From positions 31,139 through 95,138 of the forward strand of contig DBRG01000007.1 of NCBI GenBank assembly GCA_002305545.1: a DNA stretch of 64,000 nt, given 5' to 3'. Positions 59,849 through 64,000 of this stretch are shown piece after piece. How positions within the stretch are numbered: position 1 is the stretch's first letter; each line of letters starts with the position of its first letter. This DNA is from Bacteroidales bacterium UBA1374 (GTDB taxonomy: Bacteria; Bacteroidota; Bacteroidia; Bacteroidales; UBA932). Both the position numbers and the translations under genes were made by a program. The notes below the pieces were generated by a model. The model worked only from the letters and a program-made list of their open reading frames with translations. It was not told where the DNA came from and did not search any database.

Positions 59849-62329
59849 TTATAAATCCTCTCCCTCTTCTTTAGGAAGAGGATCGCTTTTTGGAACGCAG
59901 CAGACGGCGGCTATGGCATCACCTTCACGCAGGTTGATCAGTTTCACTCCCTGTGTGGCACGTCCTGCCAGGCGAATATCACCTACAGCAACGCGGATGG
60001 TAATGCCCGAGCGGGTGATGATCATCAGGTCACTCTCGTCTGTCACTGCCTTAATGGCAATGAGTTTCCCGGTTTTTTCCGTGATGTTCAGGGTTTTGAC
60101 TCCCTTGCCTCCACGGGCAACCTTTCTATAGTCTTCTATCAAGGAACGTTTGCCGTAACCATTCTCGCTCACCACCAGCACATGCGGCAACAAGGCAGCC
60201 TCTACAGAGGCATCTGCACATATCATGCCAACTACCTGATCATGCTCTTCAATGGATATTCCACGCACCCCGGCAGCCGTACGGCCTATGGGGCGGGCAT
60301 CCTCCTCGTTAAAGCGTACACATTTGCCTTCCCGGGCGCCCAGGAGCAATTCGCAGCAGCCATTGGTCAGGCAGGCTTCCAGGAGCTTGTCATCTTCTCG
60401 TATGGTAATGGCATTGACCCCTTTGGAACGTGGATTGGAGTATGCTTTCAAGGTCGTTTTCTTGACCGTTCCCCGCTCGGTGCACAGTACTATGTAATTA
60501 TTCTCCAGGTACTTTTCATCGGTCAGGTTATCCACGTTTATATAGGCACAAACGCTGTCCCCCGGCTCTATGTTGATCACATTCTGGATGGCCCTTCCCT
60601 TAGACGTCTTGTTGCCTTCGGGAACCTCATACACCTTGAGCCAGAAGCACTTCCCGTTCTTGGTAAAGAACAGCATGGTGCTGTGCATGTTGGCCGTATA
60701 AATGTGCTCTATAAAATCTTCTTCACGGGTATTGCTGCCCTTTGACCCGATCCCTCCGCGGCCCTGCAGCCGGTATTCGTTCAGGTTGGTCCGTTTTATA
60801 TATCCCAGGTGCGAGATGGTGATCACCACATCTTCGTCCGGATAGAAATCTTCCGGGTTGAAATCCCCTGCAGCATACTCAATCACTGTCCGGCGCGGAT
60901 CGTTGAACCGTGCCTTGATGTCCAGCATCTCGTCCTTGATGAGCTTCATCTGCAGCGCCTCGCTGGCCAGCAGGGCATCCAGGTTGCGGATCAGCTCTAT
61001 CAGCTGGTCGTACTCGGCCTGCAGCTTGGAGCGTTCCAGCCCGGTAAGCTGGCGAAGCTTCATTTCCACAATGGCCGAGGCCTGCTCCTCGCTGAATCCG
61101 AACTCCCGCTGCAACCCGGCACGGGCTTCTTCCACCGTCTGGGAGGCGCGTATCAGGGCTATCACCTCGTCCAGGATATCCAGGGCCTTGAGCAGCCCTT
61201 CCAGGATGTGGGCGCGCCTGGCTGCCTGTTCACGCTCAAACCGGGCACGGCGGACCACCACCTGGTGGCGGTGGCGCACAAAATACTTGATAAGCTGTTT
61301 CAGGTTCAGCAGCCGGGGACGTCCGTCCACCAGGGCTATGTTGTTGACCGAGAATGTGCTTTGCATGGCCGTGTATTTGAACAGGCTGTTGAGCACAACG
61401 TTGGCCACCACCCCGATTTTAAGCTTGATGACAATGCGCATCCCGTTCCGGTCACTCTCGTCGTTGACAAAGGCTATCCCTTCCAGCTTCTTCTTTTCCA
61501 CCAACTCGGCAATCTTCTCGATCAGCTCACGCTTGTTGACCATGTAGGGGATTTCCGTCACCACAATGGTTTCACGTCCGCTGGGTGCCACTTCGATCTC
61601 GGTTTTGGCACGCACCACCACCCGGCCACGGCCGGTTTCATAGGCTTCACGGATGCCCGAGGTGCCGTAAATGATCCCGCCTGTCGGGAAATCGGGACCT
61701 TTCACGTACTTGAGCAACTCGTCCACGGTGATGTTTTCGGCATCTATGTAAGCGCAAACGGCATCCACAATTTCGCCCAGGTTGTGGGGCGGCATGTTGG
61801 TGGCCATCCCCACGGCAATCCCGCTGGCGCCGTTCAACAGCAACAGGGGCACCTTGGCGGGCAAGACAGAGGGTTCCTGCAGGGAATCGTCAAAGTTATT
61901 CTTGAAATCAACGGTATCCTTGTCCATATCGGCCAGGACCTCCTCCGCTACACGACGCAGGCGGGCCTCGGTATAACGCATGGCTGCAGCGGAATCCCCG
62001 TCAACAGACCCAAAGTTACCCTGGCCTTCCACCAGCATGTAACGCATGCTCCAGTCCTGTGCCATGCGCACCATGGCCTCGTAAACGCTGGAATCGCCGT
62101 GTGGGTGGTACTTACCCAGGACCTCCCCTACGATGCGGGCCGATTTTTTGGTTGGTTTATTGCTTGCAAGCCCCAGCTCGGACATGCCAAAAAGCACCCT
62201 GCGGTGAACGGGTTTCAAGCCGTCCCTGACATCGGGAAGGGCGCGGGAAACAATGACGGACATAGAATAATCTATGTACGCGCTCTTCATTTCGTCCTCG
62301 ATGTTTATCTTCTGAATTCTATCCTCCAT
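59849..62329 (-). CDS. gyrA: DNA gyrase subunit A
   Basis: Breaks and rejoins DNA to introduce negative supercoils, with GyrB. 826 aa from the ATG at 62329; a TTG three codons up (62338) is less likely. Catalytic Tyr119 in AMRYTEARL. In the quinolone region (GKYHPHGDSSVYEAM) Ser80 equals E. coli Ser83 and Glu84 equals Asp87. The C-terminal wrapping domain starts with a GyrA-box variant, LQGRGGIGSKG, instead of the usual QRRGG(K/R)G. The six-blade C-terminal repeats follow (for example GRTAAGVRGI, GRATQGVKLINL). Downstream of clpC on the same strand, with its own promoter. Confidence 0.96.
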   Translation of the reverse strand: MEDRIQKINIEDEMKSAYIDYSMSVIVSRALPDVRDGLKPVHRRVLFGMSELGLASNKPTKKSARIVGEVLGKYHPHGDSSVYEAMVRMAQDWSMRYMLVEGQGNFGSVDGDSAAAMRYTEARLRRVAEEVLADMDKDTVDFKNNFDDSLQEPSVLPAKVPLLLLNGASGIAVGMATNMPPHNLGEIVDAVCAYIDAENITVDELLKYVKGPDFPTGGIIYGTSGIREAYETGRGRVVVRAKTEIEVAPSGRETIVVTEIPYMVNKRELIEKIAELVEKKKLEGIAFVNDESDRNGMRIVIKLKIGVVANVVLNSLFKYTAMQSTFSVNNIALVDGRPRLLNLKQLIKYFVRHRHQVVVRRARFEREQAARRAHILEGLLKALDILDEVIALIRASQTVEEARAGLQREFGFSEEQASAIVEMKLRQLTGLERSKLQAEYDQLIELIRNLDALLASEALQMKLIKDEMLDIKARFNDPRRTVIEYAAGDFNPEDFYPDEDVVITISHLGYIKRTNLNEYRLQGRGGIGSKGSNTREEDFIEHIYTANMHSTMLFFTKNGKCFWLKVYEVPEGNKTSKGRAIQNVINIEPGDSVCAYINVDNLTDEKYLENNYIVLCTERGTVKKTTLKAYSNPRSKGVNAITIREDDKLLEACLTNGCCELLLGAREGKCVRFNEEDARPIGRTAAGVRGISIEEHDQVVGMICADASVEAALLPHVLVVSENGYGKRSLIEDYRKVARGGKGVKTLNITEKTGKLIAIKAVTDESDLMIITRSGITIRVAVGDIRLAGRATQGVKLINLREGDAIAAVCCVPKSDPLPKEEGEDL

Positions 62330-62348
62330 ATGGTTCAAAATAATCCTT

Positions 62349-62379
62349 CAAAAGTACAAAAAAATCCGCTAATTGACAA
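62349..62379 (-). promoter_or_regulatory. Promoter of gyrA
   Basis: On the minus strand TTG (62379-62377), a 20-nt spacer and TACTTTTG (62356-62349), 19 bases before the gyrA ATG. The -33 part lies within the last codons of clpC. Confidence 0.6.
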
Positions 62380-64000
62380 CGGTATTGGTACCTTCAGGAT
62401 TCAGTTCTACATGCAATTCAGAACCGGTGGTTTTCTCCATACGGATGATCGCCTCTGAAAGAGGGTCTTCCAGGTATCGCTGTATGGCACGCTTCAAAGG
62501 ACGGGCGCCGTATTGCGGGTCGAATCCCTGCGAGGCCACGAAATCCTTGGCCTTTTGCGAAATGTTCACCTTGAAGCCTGCATGTTCTATGCGTTCATAG
62601 AGATCGGCGAGCTCTATCTCTATGATCTTGTAAATATCTTCCTTGTCCAGTGCATTGAACAGGATCTGTTCGTCCACCCGGTTCAGGAACTCGGGGGTGA
62701 ACATCTTGCCCAGACTCTTTTCAATGATATGGCGGCGGCGGTTCTCGGCCACTTCGGCCGCCCCGGATGAAACGGTGGCAAAACCAACCCCTGTGCCGAA
62801 TTCCTTCAATTCGCGGCTGCCAATGTTGGACGTCATGATGATTATGGTATTGCGGAAATCCACATGGCGGCCGTTGCTGTCGGTCAGGCGTCCTTCGTCA
62901 AAGACCTGCAGCAGCAGGTTGAAAATGTCGGGGTGCGCTTTTTCGATTTCGTCCAGCAAGACAACAGTATACGGTTTGCGGCGGATGCGTTCGGTCAGCT
63001 GTCCCCCCTCGTCGTACCCCACATAGCCCGGAGGCGCGCCAATGAGCCTGCTGACGGCATATTTTTCCATGTATTCGCTCATATCAATGCGCACAAGGCT
63101 GTCCGGGGAATCGAACATATAGGTGGCCAGCAGTTTTGCCAGGTGGGTCTTCCCCACCCCGGTGGGTCCCAGGAATATGAACGTGCCGATGGGTTTGTTG
63201 GGATCCTTCAACCCGGCGCGGTTGCGGTGGATGGCCCGTACCATGGCTTCCACGGCATCGTCCTGACCAATGATCTTCTGCTTGAGTATGACAGACATGT
63301 TGAGCAAACGCTCCGTTTCCGATTCCGAGACGCGGCTTACGGGCACCGAGGTGATCATGGAAACCACTTCGGCCACCGTGTCGGCATTCACCTCTTTCTT
63401 ATTGGCCTTTTGTTCAGAGTACCATTTGTCCCGGGCCTGGCGCAAAGATTCAATCACCTCGCGTTCCCTCTCCCGCAGGGCCGTCGCCTTTTTGTAATCC
63501 TTCTTGTCAACCGCCTCCCGCTTCTGCATCATGAGCGTATCCAACTCTTCTTCCATGACCACCAGTTCCTTGGGCAACTGCAGGTGGGCAATGTGCACGT
63601 GCGAACCTGCTTCGTCCATCACATCAATGGCCTTGTCGGGCAGGCAGCGGTCGGTAATGTAGCGCTCGGAAAGACGCACGCAGGCCTCCAGCGCCTGGGG
63701 CGTATAGCTCACCATGTGGTGTTCTTCGTATTTGGGTCGGATGCTGCGCAGGATCTCCAGCGTATCGTCGTATTTGGTAGGTTCCACGATCACTTTCTGG
63801 AAACGGCGCTCCAAAGCACCGTCTTTTTCAATGTACTCGCGGTATTCATCCATGGTGCTGGCGCCGATGCACTGGAGCTCGCCCCGTGCCAGGGCCGGTT
63901 TGAGCATGTTGGCTGCATCCAGCGAGCCTCCGCTCCCCCCTGTGGCACCTGCCCCAATCAGGGTGTGGATCTCGTCAATGAAAAGGATGATATCGGTATT
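62369..64000 (-). CDS. clpC: ClpC-type AAA+ unfoldase, partial (5' end outside window)
   Basis: The C-terminal 543 codons of a Hsp100 unfoldase; the frame is open through base 64000, where the gene leaves the window. Seen: Walker B of the first ATPase ring (ILFIDEIHTLIGAGA), the sensor region CIGASTMDEYREYIEKDGALERRF, a UVR-like middle segment (KREAVDKKDYKKATALRERE), then the second ring with Walker A GPTGVGKTHLAKLLA, Walker B VVLLDEIEKAHPDIF, and the D2 C-terminal domain. The UVR segment points to ClpC rather than ClpA or ClpB. It would feed substrates to ClpP; clpP is not in view. Confidence 0.95.
   Translation of the reverse strand, partial: NTDIILFIDEIHTLIGAGATGGSGGSLDAANMLKPALARGELQCIGASTMDEYREYIEKDGALERRFQKVIVEPTKYDDTLEILRSIRPKYEEHHMVSYTPQALEACVRLSERYITDRCLPDKAIDVMDEAGSHVHIAHLQLPKELVVMEEELDTLMMQKREAVDKKDYKKATALREREREVIESLRQARDKWYSEQKANKKEVNADTVAEVVSMITSVPVSRVSESETERLLNMSVILKQKIIGQDDAVEAMVRAIHRNRAGLKDPNKPIGTFIFLGPTGVGKTHLAKLLATYMFDSPDSLVRIDMSEYMEKYAVSRLIGAPPGYVGYDEGGQLTERIRRKPYTVVLLDEIEKAHPDIFNLLLQVFDEGRLTDSNGRHVDFRNTIIIMTSNIGSRELKEFGTGVGFATVSSGAAEVAENRRRHIIEKSLGKMFTPEFLNRVDEQILFNALDKEDIYKIIEIELADLYERIEHAGFKVNISQKAKDFVASQGFDPQYGARPLKRAIQRYLEDPLSEAIIRMEKTTGSELHVELNPEGTNTVVN

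Noticed and set aside
60809..62458. Long plus-strand open frame of 549 codons opposite gyrA
   Set aside because: It lies antisense to gyrA, whose motifs are complete; the translated frame has no family features and is a by-product of codon use in gyrA.

Overview
The window is a gene-dense stretch of a Gram-negative, anaerobic member of the Bacteroidota, most likely Bacteroidales. The evidence is: putative promoters of the Bacteroidetes type (a TTG/TTTG box about 19-20 nt before TAnnTTTG); few Shine-Dalgarno sequences; family-typical genes (DUF3467, S46 and C69 peptidases, PPi-type phosphofructokinase, ATP-type PEP carboxykinase, a Bacteroidetes-style IspG core, a one-domain RRM protein); lipid A and KDO genes; and an ackA-ptb-buk fermentation operon. 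I see no phage, insertion sequence, CRISPR array or rRNA. One tRNA-Thr is present.

Layout. 0-8.5 kb: valS, a DUF3467 protein with a fucose-isomerase-like protein, a large LamG-type surface lipoprotein, then kdsC and maf. 8.5-11.5 kb: convergent PPi-phosphofructokinase and pckA (the glycolysis/PEP node). 11.5-22.8 kb: recQ, then a tightly packed run ligA-flavodiiron protein-relA/spoT homologue-lipoprotein-outer membrane protein-ispG. 22.7-31.5 kb: NfeD/ClpP-like protease, C69 dipeptidase, M16 protease, a methyltransferase/glycosyltransferase pair, and gap. 31.5-36.2 kb: surE, an lpxB fused to an ogt-type DNA methyltransferase, dnaN and an ExoX-type exonuclease. 36.2-42.1 kb: HI0933-type flavoprotein, exported M81 metallopeptidase, tRNA-Thr, a metal-chelate binding lipoprotein, and an ABC permease whose solute-binding domain looks circularly permuted. 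42.1-48 kb: a surface-polysaccharide run (rfbA, rfbB, ugd, flippase, glycosyltransferase). 48-54.4 kb: DPP11-like S46 peptidase, two tiny hydrophobic-peptide genes with their own promoters and terminators, an RRM protein, a PurF-like protein without its glutaminase cysteine, and comEC. 54.5-57.7 kb: ackA-ptb-buk. 57.7-58.5 kb: a gene-free block of hairpins and a 51-bp tandem repeat. 58.5-64 kb: TPR protein, gyrA and the 3' part of clpC, which runs off the window.

Together the genes suggest a fermentative, peptide-using bacterium: secreted dipeptidyl peptidases and dipeptidases feed amino acids in, and Ptb/Buk yield ATP from butyryl-CoA or branched acyl-CoA. A flavodiiron protein defends against oxygen or NO.

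The most unusual items are the LpxB-Ogt fusion, the permuted solute-binding domain, the IspG with most of its middle domain missing, the Rel protein with a broken hydrolase motif, the twin tiny-peptide genes, and a family of hairpins with a conserved loop but changing stems. All calls come from reading the sequence; no database search was run.
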